The notes under the pieces are model-generated. The model was not told the origin of the DNA. It saw nothing but the letters and a program-made list of their open reading frames with translations, and made no database searches. Both the position numbers and the translations under genes were made by a program. DNA of 64,000 bases from positions 56,654,791 to 56,718,790 of the forward strand of contig OZ024902.1 of NCBI GenBank assembly GCA_964017125.1, given 5' to 3'. Shown one piece after another: positions 5,823-20,377 of the stretch. Numbering within the stretch: position 1 is the first letter of the stretch; every line of letters starts with the position of its first letter. This DNA comes from Flabesymbios commensalis. Taxonomy: Eukaryota; Annelida; Polychaeta; Terebellida; Flabelligeridae.

Positions 5823-8733
5823 ACTTCACAGTCCAATACGCATACTATATATATTTATATATATATATAGTAGTAATCGGGAAAAGTAAGTTTTCTAGCA
5901 GGCAAAGTATGAGCACTATGTCGGTTGCCTCACAGGTTAGGTCTGAAAATACATCACTCCACAAACGCAAACAGGCAGACTTGGCCCCGGAAACGGATTG
6001 CTATTGCAATCCACCATTAAAGTCTAATTGGAAAGTATTGGTCAACGTGGAATAAGATTGGAAGCATCCTGTATCAAATCAACTGTACAGATCATCAATG
6101 CAGAGAGAGTGAGATGCCAGTGGAGTTGGCACTGAGAAGGGTTGCTGTAGACATCCAAGAGGAACTTTTTCATTATACTATTGTTCCAATTGGTATTAAA
6201 GTAATTTATTTTAAAAATAAATTAAAACAAAATTACTTTTAGTTTTAAAATTAGATTTCATACATTGACACAACACTTCAATTAAAATTACAATTAAATT
6301 ACTTTAAAGTAAAATCAGCTTCAAATTAAAAGTAGGATTAAAATAAACTTAGAATTCACAATTAAAATAGCACTGTGCTGTGTCAATGAGGGCGAATTCG
6401 ACTTGGACAGAACGCCATTTCGGATGGGAAATCTGCAGACAGTCTTGGCGGCAGATATAGTCAAATTTAATTCTGGAGTAGATAATCTGCCAATCCAGTC
6501 TGCACGACGGTTTAGGTATAGTGATCTGCATGAGGATTACTGACGTGTAGTTGTTTAGACAAAGGTATCTCTGTTTCAGAATTGAACTTTGACGCTGTGG
6601 ACATTTTGTTCGTGCTTTAAGCAATTGGAACTTGCTCTTGGACCATAGTATCTATCTGAAATGCATTTGTTTTAATCAAGTCATTAATTGCCTAAAATGC
6701 AAGGTGTACATCTATGTCGCACAAATGACAGTTTTTACACTTTTGCATACCGTGAAGGATGCAGCTGTACTTCCAGGTAACCAGCCCTTTTTCAAATGCA
6801 TATCTGCTTGGATCACGTAATATGGCGAAATTCTGATTAGAAATCATAGTTCAGGTCGGTTCCAATTATGGCCCAACTCGATTGGGATCAATTTGTGTTG
6901 TGGGTTCGAACTCGGTGTGGAGACAGAATACATGCTCTAACAGGCAGTGCGTTTGGAAAAGGTTTCTTTACCTGGCAGTATAACCTGGTCTCCAACAAAA
7001 GGAGGAAGTGAACAAAGCCTAAACTTGTGCAATATATGTGTATACCAGGTGTATTTTATAAAATGTGATAAGAGGCGAGCAAATAAGTTGAAAGGTGGAT
7101 CAGCTAGGTCTCTAGTTGTAATGTTCAGCACGTCGTTAATTAAATTTAACGTCAAATTAGATGCCTATTTTAACTTAAGTTTTCTACATAATTAAACAAT
7201 TTATTCTCACTAGCATCTGTAAATGGCAGCTTTGTTATTTATATTTTTTTGTGATTACAGACGCCGATTAGGAAATATCAACACGCAAGAGGTCACTTAT
7301 AAAGGTATGCTAAGTGTCTGAAGCAAACTAAATAACTTTTAATTAGATTAAAAATCGGAATGAGGTTCTGAGAACTAACTCGATTCGGTGTCAATTTTTA
7401 TCTTATTGCTGGTCTGTGCACCTCACTTGGCACACATTTGTTTCAATCAAAAATTAGGTTAACTCAGATATTAACATTCCTGATTCAAGAATACTATGAT
7501 TTACACTTTTTTAATCACCTGATAATCGGATCAAATTTGCAAAAATTCAAGATGGCAGACAAAAAAACAAATGGCCGATTGTCATTAAGGCTTTTGAAAC
7601 GTGCACAGGAGAAGCAAAGCGAGTCATCGTCTCAACTGTGTACCATCACCATTTCACCGTTTATCATGAACATAGTTTTAGAGTAGGCGCGCGCGGAAAT
7701 GAGTCATTTTTTAGGGTAAGGAAAGCTTTTTTCCCCAGAGAAAAACACAAAACAGCCAACAAAATGCGCCAATTGTTATAAGGTTTTTGAAACGTGCACA
7801 CGAGAAGCAAAGCGAGCCATTGTCTCAACTGTGTACCATTACCGTTTACATTATTAAACAACTTGTTCTCACTAGGATCTACTGCTTTATTATTTATTTA
7901 TATTTTTTGTGATTACAGACGCCGATTAGGAAATATCCACACGCAGTTGAAGATGAGACATACTACTCGCAAGAGGTCACCTGAAGAGGTATGCTAAGTG
8001 TTTTGAATAAAACTAAATAACTTTTAATTAGATTAAAAGTAGGAATGAGGTTCTAAGAACCAGCTCCATTTGGTGTTAATTTCGATCTTATTGCTAATCT
8101 GTACAGCTGACTTGGCACAGAGTTATTTCAATCTAAAACTTAGTCGACTAATCTGCCAACATAGATTGCATGGTGGATTGTGATACTAATTTGAATTCGG
8201 ATTGCTAGTCTTGTCTGTTTATGTGATGGAATGATATAATTTTAGAAATGGCCTTACAGGAACTGACGTGCTTGTTCTTGCCAGATTTGGACTTCCTTTT
8301 AAAGGTTATAGTATTTGGCTTGAAATAATTTATTTAATTCAAATTGCATAATGTCTATAAAGCAATGTACACTGTTTTTACGAATACAAGCGTTCTTGCT
8401 ATTAGCTGTTGTGAAGTCTGTGTGGTCAGATTATGAGAATTATACCAGGCTCAGTGTTTAGGTCGTCATCAACACCAATCTGGATTATAATCATCATTTG
8501 GGTTGGAGCCTGTCGAGTTGGGTACATAAGCTACAGGCTTTGATTTATCTGCTGATTAATAATGTAGATGTGGTGCAGTTGCACGGCCAAATAGATGCTT
8601 AGTCTATATAAGTTTCATTATTTGGCAATGCGGGACTACTTTTCAATAACCAATAGCAAATAGTGCTTCAATTTGTGTGAAACAGGTATATAGTGTGTAT
8701 ATTAGACATTTTGTGATGCGAATAAGATAAAAT
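5823..8733 (+). repeat. Array copy 3 (type A, 2,911 bp)
   Basis: No private difference seen. It has the common T at the site where neighbours 2 and 4 carry A. Confidence 0.97.
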
Positions 8734-11644
8734 ACTTCACAGTCCAATACGCATACTATATATATTTATATATATATATAGTAGTAATCGGGAAAAGTAA
8801 GTTTTCTAGCAGGCAAAGTATGAGCACTATGTCGGTTGCCTCACAGGTTAGGTCTGAAAATACATCACTCCACAAACGCAAACAGGCAGACTTGGCCCCG
8901 GAAACGGATTGCTATTGCAATCCACCATTAAAGTCTAATTGGAAAGTATTGGTCAACGTGGAATAAGATTGGAAGCATCCTGTATCAAATCAACTGTACA
9001 GATCATCAATGCAGAGAGAGTGAGATGCCAGTGGAGTTGGCACTGAGAAGGGTTGCTGTAGACATCCAAGAGGAACTTTTTCATTATACTATTGTTCCAA
9101 TTGGTATTAAAGTAATTTATTTTAAAAATAAATTAAAACAAAATTACTTTTAGTTTTAAAATTAGATTTCATACATTGACACAACACTTCAATTAAAATT
9201 ACAATTAAATTACTTTAAAGTAAAATCAGCTTCAAATTAAAAGTAGGATTAAAATAAACTTAGAATTCACAATTAAAATAGCACTGTGCTGTGTCAATGA
9301 GGGCGAATTCGACTTGGACAGAACGCCATTTCGGATGGGAAATCTGCAGACAGTCTTGGCGGCAGATATAGTCAAATTTAATTCTGGAGTAGATAATCTG
9401 CCAATCCAGTCTGCACGACGGTTTAGGTATAGTGATCTGCATGAGGATTACTGACGTGTAGTTGTTTAGACAAAGGTATCTCTGTTTCAGAATTGAACTT
9501 TGACGCTGTGGACATTTTGTTCGTGCTTTAAGCAATTGGAACTTGCTCTTGGACCATAGTATCTATCTGAAATGCATTTGTTTTAATCAAGTCATTAATT
9601 GCCTAAAATGCAAGGTGTACATCTATGTCGCACAAATGACAGTTTTTACACTTTTGCATACCGTGAAGGATGCAGCTGTACTTCCAGGTAACCAGCCCTT
9701 TTTCAAATGCATATCTGCTTGGATCACGTAATATGGCGAAATTCTGATTAGAAATCATAGTTCAGGTCGGTTCCAATTATGGCCCAACTCGATTGGGATC
9801 AATTTGTGTTGTGGGTTCGAACTCGGTGTGGAGACAGAATACATGCTCTAACAGGCAGTGCGTTTGGAAAAGGTTTCTTTACCTGGCAGTATAACCTGGT
9901 CTCCAACAAAAGGAGGAAGTGAACAAAGCCTAAACTTGTGCAATATATGTGTATACCAGGTGTATTTTATAAAATGTGATAAGAGGCGAGCAAATAAGTT
10001 GAAAGGTGGATCAGCTAGGTCTCTAGTTGTAATGTTCAGCACGTCGTTAATTAAATTTAACGTCAAATTAGATGCCTATTTTAACTTAAGTTTTCTACAT
10101 AATTAAACAATTTATTCTCACTAGCATCTGTAAATGGCAGCTTTGTTATTTATATTTTTTTGTGATTACAGACGCCGATTAGGAAATATCAACACGCAAG
10201 AGGTCACTTATAAAGGTATGCTAAGTGTCTGAAGCAAACTAAATAACTTTTAATTAGATTAAAAATCGGAATGAGGTTCTGAGAACTAACTCGATTCGGT
10301 GTCAATTTTTATCTTATTGCTGGTCTGTGCACCTCACTTGGCACACATTTGTTTCAATCAAAAATTAGGTTAACTCAGATATTAACATTCCTGATTCAAG
10401 AATACTATGATTTACACTTTTTTAATCACCTGATAATCGGATCAAATTTGCAAAAATTCAAGATGGCAGACAAAAAAACAAATGGCCGATTGTCATTAAG
10501 GCTTTTGAAACGTGCACAGGAGAAGCAAAGCGAGTCATCGTCTCAACTGTGTACCATCACCATTTCACCGTTTATCATGAACATAGTTTTAGAGTAGGCG
10601 CGCGCGGAAATGAGTCATTTTTTAGGGTAAGGAAAGCTTTTTTCCCCAGAGAAAAACACAAAACAGCCAACAAAATGCGCCAATTGTTATAAGGTTTTTG
10701 AAACGTGCACACGAGAAGCAAAGCGAGCCATTGTCTCAACTGTGTACCATTACCGTTTACATTATTAAACAACTTGTTCTCACTAGGATCTACTGCTTAA
10801 TTATTTATTTATATTTTTTGTGATTACAGACGCCGATTAGGAAATATCCACACGCAGTTGAAGATGAGACATACTACTCGCAAGAGGTCACCTGAAGAGG
10901 TATACTAAGTGTTTTGAATAAAACTAAATAACTTTTAATTAGATTAAAAGTAGGAATGAGGTTCTAAGAACCAGCTCCATTTGGTGTTAATTTCGATCTT
11001 ATTGCTAATCTGTACAGCTGACTTGGCACAGAGTTATTTCAATCTAAAACTTAGTCGACTAATCTGCCAACATAGATTGCATGGTGGATTGTGATACTAA
11101 TTTGAATTCGGATTGCTAGTCTTGTCTGTTTATGTGATGGAATGATATAATTTTAGAAATGGCCTTACAGGAACTGACGTGCTTGTTCTTGCCAGATTTG
11201 GACTTCCTTTTAAAGGTTATAGTATTTGGCTTGAAATAATTTATTTAATTCAAATTGCATAATGTCTATAAAGCAATGTACACTGTTTTTACGAATACAA
11301 GCGTTCTTGCTATTAGCTGTTGTGAAGTCTGTGTGGTCAGATTATGAGAATTATACCAGGCTCAGTGTTTAGGTCGTCATCAACACCAATCTGGATTATA
11401 ATCATCATTTGGGTTGGAGCCTGTCGAGTTGGGTACATAAGCTACAGGCTTTGATTTATCTGCTGATTAATAATGTAGATGTGGTGCAGTTGCACGGCCA
11501 AATAGATGCTTAGTCTATATAAGTTTCATTATTTGGCAATGCGGGACTACTTTTCAATAACCAATAGCAAATAGTGCTTCAATTTGTGTGAAACAGGTAT
11601 ATAGTGTGTATATTAGACATTTTGTGATGCGAATAAGATAAAAT
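8734..11644 (+). repeat. Array copy 4 (type A, 2,911 bp)
   Basis: A at 10799 shared with copy 2. Private A at 10904 changes GTATGC to GTATAC immediately after the exon-like segment B. Confidence 0.97.
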
Positions 11645-14555
11645 ACTTCACAGTCCAATACGCATACTATATATATTTATATATATATATAGTAGTAATC
11701 GGGAAAAGTAAGTTTTCTAGCAGGCAAAGTATGAGCACTATGTCGGTTGCCTCACAGGTTAGGTCTGAAAATACATCACTCCACAAACGCAAACAGGCAG
11801 ACTTGGCCCCGGAAACGGATTGCTATTGCAATCCACCATTAAAGTCTAATTGGAAAGTATTGGTCAACGTGGAATAAGATTGGAAGCATCCTGTATCAAA
11901 TCAACTGTACAGATCATCAATGCAGAGAGAGTGAGATGCCAGTGGAGTTGGCACTGAGAAGGGTTGCTGTAGACATCCAAGAGGAACTTTTTCATTATAC
12001 TATTGTTCCAATTGGTATTAAAGTAATTTATTTTAAAAATAAATTAAAACAAAATTACTTTTAGTTTTAAAATTAGATTTCATACATTGACACAACACTT
12101 CAATTAAAATTACAATTAAATTACTTTAAAGTAAAATCAGCTTCAAATTAAAAGTAGGATTAAAATAAACTTAGAATTCACAATTAAAATAGCACTGTGC
12201 TGTGTCAATGAGGGCGAATTCGACTTGGACAGAACGCCATTTCGGATGGGAAATCTGCAGACAGTCTTGGCGGCAGATATAGTCAAATTTAATTCTGGAG
12301 TAGATAATCTGCCAATCCAGTCTGCACGACGGTTTAGGTATAGTGATCTGCATGAGGATTACTGACGTGTAGTTGTTTAGACAAAGGTATCTCTGTTTCA
12401 GAATTGAACTTTGACGCTGTGGACATTTTGTTCGTGCTTTAAGCAATTGGAACTTGCTCTTGGACCATAGTATCTATCTGAAATGCATTTGTTTTAATCA
12501 AGTCATTAATTGCCTAAAATGCAAGGTGTACATCTATGTCGCACAAATGACAGTTTTTACACTTTTGCATACCGTGAAGGATGCAGCTGTACTTCCAGGT
12601 AACCAGCCCTTTTTCAAATGCATATCTGCTTGGATCACGTAATATGGCGAAATTCTGATTAGAAATCATAGTTCAGGTCGGTTCCAATTATGGCCCAACT
12701 CGATTGGGATCAATTTGTGTTGTGGGTTCGAACTCGGTGTGGAGACAGAATACATGCTCTAACAGGCAGTGCGTTTGGAAAAGGTTTCTTTACCTGGCAG
12801 TATAACCTGGTCTCCAACAAAAGGAGGAAGTGAACAAAGCCTAAACTTGTGCAATATATGTGTATACCAGGTGTATTTTATAAAATGTGATAAGAGGCGA
12901 GCAAATAAGTTGAAAGGTGGATCAGCTAGGTCTCTAGTTGTAATGTTCAGCACGTCGTTAATTAAATTTAACGTCAAATTAGATGCCTATTTTAACTTAA
13001 GTTTTCTACATAATTAAACAATTTATTCTCACTAGCATCTGTAAATGGCAGCTTTGTTATTTATATTTTTTTGTGATTACAGACGCCGATTAGGAAATAT
13101 CAACACGCAAGAGGTCACTTATAAAGGTATGCTAAGTGTCTGAAGCAAACTAAATAACTTTTAATTAGATTAAAAATCGGAATGAGGTTCTGAGAACTAA
13201 CTCGATTCGGTGTCAATTTTTATCTTATTGCTGGTCTGTGCACCTCACTTGGCACACATTTGTTTCAATCAAAAATTAGGTTAACTCAGATATTAACATT
13301 CCTGATTCAAGAATACTATGATTTACACTTTTTTAATCACCTGATAATCGGATCAAATTTGCAAAAATTCAAGATGGCAGACAAAAAAACAAATGGCCGA
13401 TTGTCATTAAGGCTTTTGAAACGTGCACAGGAGAAGCAAAGCGAGTCATCGTCTCAACTGTGTACCATCACCATTTCACCGTTTATCATGAACATAGTTT
13501 TAGAGTAGGCGCGCGCGGAAATGAGTCATTTTTTAGGGTAAGGAAAGCTTTTTTCCCCAGAGAAAAACACAAAACAGCCAACAAAATGCGCCAATTGTTA
13601 TAAGGTTTTTGAAACGTGCACACGAGAAGCAAAGCGAGCCATTGTCTCAACTGTGTACCATTACCGTTTACATTATTAAACAACTTGTTCTCACTAGGAT
13701 CTACTGCTTTATTATTTATTTATATTTTTTGTGATTACAGACGCCGATTAGGAAATATCCACACGCAGTTGAAGATGAGACATACTACTCGCAAGAGGTC
13801 ACCTGAAGAGGTATGCTAAGTGTTTTGAATAAAACTAAATAACTTTTAATTAGATTAAAAGTAGGAATGAGGTTCTAAGAACCAGCTCCATTTGGTGTTA
13901 ATTTCGATCTTATTGCTAATCTGTACAGCTGACTTGGCACAGAGTTATTTCAATCTAAAACTTAGTCGACTAATCTGCCAACATAGATTGCATGGTGGAT
14001 TGTGATACTAATTTGAATTCGGATTGCTAGTCTTGTCTGTTTATGTGATGGAATGATATAATTTTAGAAATGGCCTTACAGGAACTGACGTGCTTGTTCT
14101 TGCCAGATTTGGACTTCCTTTTAAAGGTTATAGTATTTGGCTTGAAATAATTTATTTAATTCAAATTGCATAATGTCTATAAAGCAATGTACACTGTTTT
14201 TACGAATACAAGCGTTCTTGCTATTAGCTGTTGTGAAGTCTGTGTGGTCAGATTATGAGAATTATACCAGGCTCAGTGTTTAGGTCGTCATCAACACCAA
14301 TCTGGATTATAATCATCATTTGGGTTGGAGCCTGTCGAGTTGGGTACATAAGCTACAGGCTTTGATTTATCTGCTGATTAATAATGTAGATGTGGTGCAG
14401 TTGCACGGCCAAATAGATGCTTAGTCTATATAAGTTTCATTATTTGGCAATGCGGGACTACTTTTCAATAACCAATAGCAAATAGTGCTTCAATTTGTGT
14501 GAAACAGGTATATAGTGTGTATATTAGACATTTTGTGATGCGAATAAGATAAAAT
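11645..14555 (+). repeat. Array copy 5 (type A, 2,911 bp)
   Basis: No private difference seen. It matches copy 3 at the sites that vary among copies 1-7. Confidence 0.97.
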
Positions 14556-17466
14556 ACTTCACAGTCCAATACGCATACTATATATATTTATATATATATA
14601 TAGTAGTAATCGGGAAAAGTAAGTTTTCTAGCAGGCAAAGTATGAGCACTATGTCGGTTGCCTCACAGGTTAGGTCTGAAAATACATCACTCCACAAACG
14701 CAAACAGGCAGACTTGGCCCCGGAAACGGATTGCTATTGCAATCCACCATTAAAGTCTAATTGGAAAGTATTGGTCAACGTGGAATAAGATTGGAAGCAT
14801 CCTGTATCAAATCAACTGTACAGATCATCAATGCAGAGAGAGTGAGATGCCAGTGGAGTTGGCACTGAGAAGGGTTGCTGTAGACATCCAAGAGGAACTT
14901 TTTCATTATACTATTGTTCCAATTGGTATTAAAGTAATTTATTTTAAAAATAAATTAAAACAAAATTACTTTTAGTTTTAAAATTAGATTTCATACATTG
15001 ACACAACACTTCAATTAAAATTACAATTAAATTACTTTAAAGTAAAATCAGCTTCAAATTAAAAGTAGGATTAAAATAAACTTAGAATTCACAATTAAAA
15101 TAGCACTGTGCTGTGTCAATGAGGGCGAATTCGACTTGGACAGAACGCCATTTCGGATGGGAAATCTGCAGACAGTCTTGGCGGCAGATATAGTCAAATT
15201 TAATTCTGGAGTAGATAATCTGCCAATCCAGTCTGCACGACGGTTTAGGTATAGTGATCTGCATGAGGATTACTGACGTGTAGTTGTTTAGACAAAGGTA
15301 TCTCTGTTTCAGAATTGAACTTTGACGCTGTGGACATTTTGTTCGTGCTTTAAGCAATTGGAACTTGCTCTTGGACCATAGTATCTATCTGAAATGCATT
15401 TGTTTTAATCAAGTCATTAATTGCCTAAAATGCAAGGTGTACATCTATGTCGCACAAATGACAGTTTTTACACTTTTGCATACCGTGAAGGATGCAGCTG
15501 TACTTCCAGGTAACCAGCCCTTTTTCAAATGCATATCTGCTTGGATCACGTAATATGGCGAAATTCTGATTAGAAATCATAGTTCAGGTCGGTTCCAATT
15601 ATGGCCCAACTCGATTGGGATCAATTTGTGTTGTGGGTTCGAACTCGGTGTGGAGACAGAATACATGCTCTAACAGGCAGTGCGTTTGGAAAAGGTTTCT
15701 TTACCTGGCAGTATAACCTGGTCTCCAACAAAAGGAGGAAGTGAACAAAGCCTAAACTTGTGCAATATATGTGTATACCAGGTGTATTTTATAAAATGTG
15801 ATAAGAGGCGAGCAAATAAGTTGAAAGGTGGATCAGCTAGGTCTCTAGTTGTAATGTTCAGCACGTCGTTAATTAAATTTAACGTCAAATTAGATGCCTA
15901 TTTTAACTTAAGTTTTCTACATAATTAAACAATTTATTCTCACTAGCATCTGTAAATGGCAGCTTTGTTATTTATATTTTTTTGTGATTACAGACGCCGA
16001 TTAGGAAATATCAACACGCAAGAGGTCACTTATAAAGGTATGCTAAGTGTCTGAAGCAAACTAAATAACTTTTAATTAGATTAAAAATCGGAATGAGGTT
16101 CTGAGAACTAACTCGATTCGGTGTCAATTTTTATCTTATTGCTGGTCTGTGCACCTCACTTGGCACACATTTGTTTCAATCAAAAATTAGGTTAACTCAG
16201 ATATTAACATTCCTGATTCAAGAATACTATGATTTACACTTTTTTAATCACCTGATAATCGGATCAAATTTGCAAAAATTCAAGATGGCAGACAAAAAAA
16301 CAAATGGCCGATTGTCATTAAGGCTTTTGAAACGTGCACAGGAGAAGCAAAGCGAGTCATCGTCTCAACTGTGTACCATCACCATTTCACCGTTTATCAT
16401 GAACATAGTTTTAGAGTAGGCGCGCGCGGAAATGAGTCATTTTTTAGGGTAAGGAAAGCTTTTTTCCCCAGAGAAAAACACAAAACAGCCAACAAAATGC
16501 GCCAATTGTTATAAGGTTTTTCAAACGTGCACACGAGAAGCAAAGCGAGCCATTGTCTCAACTGTGTACCATTACCGTTTACATTATTAAACAACTTGTT
16601 CTCACTAGGATCTACTGCTTTATTATTTATTTATATTTTTTGTGATTACAGACGCCGATTAGGAAATATCCACACGCAGTTGAAGATGAGACATACTACT
16701 CGCAAGAGGTCACCTGAAGAGGTATGCTAAGTGTTTTGAATAAAACTAAATAACTTTTAATTAGATTAAAAGTAGGAATGAGGTTCTAAGAACCAGCTCC
16801 ATTTGGTGTTAATTTCGATCTTATTGCTAATCTGTACAGCTGACTTGGCACAGAGTTATTTCAATCTAAAACTTAGTCGACTAATCTGCCAACATAGATT
16901 GCATGGTGGATTGTGATACTAATTTGAATTCGGATTGCTAGTCTTGTCTGTTTATGTGATGGAATGATATAATTTTAGAAATGGCCTTACAGGAACTGAC
17001 GTGCTTGTTCTTGCCAGATTTGGACTTCCTTTTAAAGGTTATAGTATTTGGCTTGAAATAATTTATTTAATTCAAATTGCATAATGTCTATAAAGCAATG
17101 TACACTGTTTTTACGAATACAAGCGTTCTTGCTATTAGCTGTTGTGAAGTCTGTGTGGTCAGATTATGAGAATTATACCAGGCTCAGTGTTTAGGTCGTC
17201 ATCAACACCAATCTGGATTATAATCATCATTTGGGTTGGAGCCTGTCGAGTTGGGTACATAAGCTACAGGCTTTGATTTATCTGCTGATTAATAATGTAG
17301 ATGTGGTGCAGTTGCACGGCCAAATAGATGCTTAGTCTATATAAGTTTCATTATTTGGCAATGCGGGACTACTTTTCAATAACCAATAGCAAATAGTGCT
17401 TCAATTTGTGTGAAACAGGTATATAGTGTGTATATTAGACATTTTGTGATGCGAATAAGATAAAAT
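14556..17466 (+). repeat. Array copy 6 (type A, 2,911 bp)
   Basis: C at 16522, shared with copies 1 and 7. Confidence 0.97.
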
Positions 17467-20377
17467 ACTTCACAGTCCAATACGCATACTATATATATTT
17501 ATATATATATATAGTAGTAATCGGGAAAAGTAAGTTTTCTAGCAGGCAAAGTATGAGCACTATGTCGGTTGCCTCACAGGTTAGGTCTGAAAATACATCA
17601 CTCCACAAACGCAAACAGGCAGACTTGGCCCCGGAAACGGATTGCTATTGCAATCCACCATTAAAGTCTAATTGGAAAGTATTGGTCAACGTGGAATAAG
17701 ATTGGAAGCATCCTGTATCAAATCAACTGTACAGATCATCAATGCAGAGAGAGTGAGATGCCAGTGGAGTTGGCACTGAGAAGGGTTGCTGTAGACATCC
17801 AAGAGGAACTTTTTCATTATACTATTGTTCCAATTGGTATTAAAGTAATTTATTTTAAAAATAAATTAAAACAAAATTACTTTTAGTTTTAAAATTAGAT
17901 TTCATACATTGACACAACACTTCAATTAAAATTACAATTAAATTACTTTAAAGTAAAATCAGCTTCAAATTAAAAGTAGGATTAAAATAAACTTAGAATT
18001 CACAATTAAAATAGCACTGTGCTGTGTCAATGAGGGCGAATTCGACTTGGACAGAACGCCATTTCGGATGGGAAATCTGCAGACAGTCTTGGCGGCAGAT
18101 ATAGTCAAATTTAATTCTGGAGTAGATAATCTGCCAATCCAGTCTGCACGACGGTTTAGGTATAGTGATCTGCATGAGGATTACTGACGTGTAGTTGTTT
18201 AGACAAAGGTATCTCTGTTTCAGAATTGAACTTTGACGCTGTGGACATTTTGTTCGTGCTTTAAGCAATTGGAACTTGCTCTTGGACCATAGTATCTATC
18301 TGAAATGCATTTGTTTTAATCAAGTCATTAATTGCCTAAAATGCAAGGTGTACATCTATGTCGCACAAATGACAGTTTTTACACTTTTGCATACCGTGAA
18401 GGATGCAGCTGTACTTCCAGGTAACCAGCCCTTTTTCAAATGCATATCTGCTTGGATCACGTAATATGGCGAAATTCTGATTAGAAATCATAGTTCAGGT
18501 CGGTTCCAATTATGGCCCAACTCGATTGGGATCAATTTGTGTTGTGGGTTCGAACTCGGTGTGGAGACAGAATACATGCTCTAACAGGCAGTGCGTTTGG
18601 AAAAGGTTTCTTTACCTGGCAGTATAACCTGGTCTCCAACAAAAGGAGGAAGTGAACAAAGCCTAAACTTGTGCAATATATGTGTATACCAGGTGTATTT
18701 TATAAAATGTGATAAGAGGCGAGCAAATAAGTTGAAAGGTGGATCAGCTAGGTCTCTAGTTGTAATGTTCAGCACGTCGTTAATTAAATTTAACGTCAAA
18801 TTAGATGCCTATTTTAACTTAAGTTTTCTACATAATTAAACAATTTATTCTCACTAGCATCTGTAAATGGCAGCTTTGTTATTTATATTTTTTTGTGATT
18901 ACAGACGCCGATTAGGAAATATCAACACGCAAGAGGTCACTTATAAAGGTATGCTAAGTGTCTGAAGCAAACTAAATAACTTTTAATTAGATTAAAAATC
19001 GGAATGAGGTTCTGAGAACTAACTCGATTCGGTGTCAATTTTTATCTTATTGCTGGTCTGTGCACCTCACTTGGCACACATTTGTTTCAATCAAAAATTA
19101 GGTTAACTCAGATATTAACATTCCTGATTCAAGAATACTATGATTTACACTTTTTTAATCACCTGATAATCGGATCAAATTTGCAAAAATTCAAGATGGC
19201 AGACAAAAAAACAAATGGCCGATTGTCATTAAGGCTTTTGAAACGTGCACAGGAGAAGCAAAGCGAGTCATCGTCTCAACTGTGTACCATCACCATTTCA
19301 CCGTTTATCATGAACATAGTTTTAGAGTAGGCGCGCGCGGAAATGAGTCATTTTTTAGGGTAAGGAAAGCTTTTTTCCCCAGAGAAAAACACAAAACAGC
19401 CAACAAAATGCGCCAATTGTTATAAGGTTTTTCAAACGTGCACACGAGAAGCAAAGCGAGCCATTGTCTCAACTGTGTACCATTACCGTTTACATTATTA
19501 AACAACTTGTTCTCACTAGGATCTACTGCTTTATTATTTATTTATATTTTTTGTGATTACAGACGCCGATTAGGAAATATCCACACGCAGTTGAAGATGA
19601 GACATACTACTCGCAAGAGGTCACCTGAAGAGGTATGCTAAGTGTTTTGAATAAAACTAAATAACTTTTAATTAGATTAAAAGTAGGAATGAGGTTCTAA
19701 GAACCAGCTCCATTTGGTGTTAATTTCGATCTTATTGCTAATCTGTACAGCTGACTTGGCACAGAGTTATTTCAATCTAAAACTTAGTCGACTAATCTGC
19801 CAACATAGATTGCATGGTGGATTGTGATACTAATTTGAATTCGGATTGCTAGTCTTGTCTGTTTATGTGATGGAATGATATAATTTTAGAAATGGCCTTA
19901 CAGGAACTGACGTGCTTGTTCTTGCCAGATTTGGACTTCCTTTTAAAGGTTATAGTATTTGGCTTGAAATAATTTATTTAATTCAAATTGCATAATGTCT
20001 ATAAAGCAATGTACACTGTTTTTACGAATACAAGCGTTCTTGCTATTAGCTGTTGTGAAGTCTGTGTGGTCAGATTATGAGAATTATACCAGGCTCAGTG
20101 TTTAGGTCGTCATCAACACCAATCTGGATTATAATCATCATTTGGGTTGGAGCCTGTCGAGTTGGGTACATAAGCTACAGGCTTTGATTTATCTGCTGAT
20201 TAATAATGTAGATGTGGTGCAGTTGCACGGCCAAATAGATGCTTAGTCTATATAAGTTTCATTATTTGGCAATGCGGGACTACTTTTCAATAACCAATAG
20301 CAAATAGTGCTTCAATTTGTGTGAAACAGGTATATAGTGTGTATATTAGACATTTTGTGATGCGAATAAGATAAAAT
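17467..20377 (+). repeat. Array copy 7 (type A, 2,911 bp), last of its block
   Basis: C at 19433, shared with copies 1 and 6. It is the last copy with the short patch and intact ATGAGTCAT; the next copy is type B. Confidence 0.97.
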
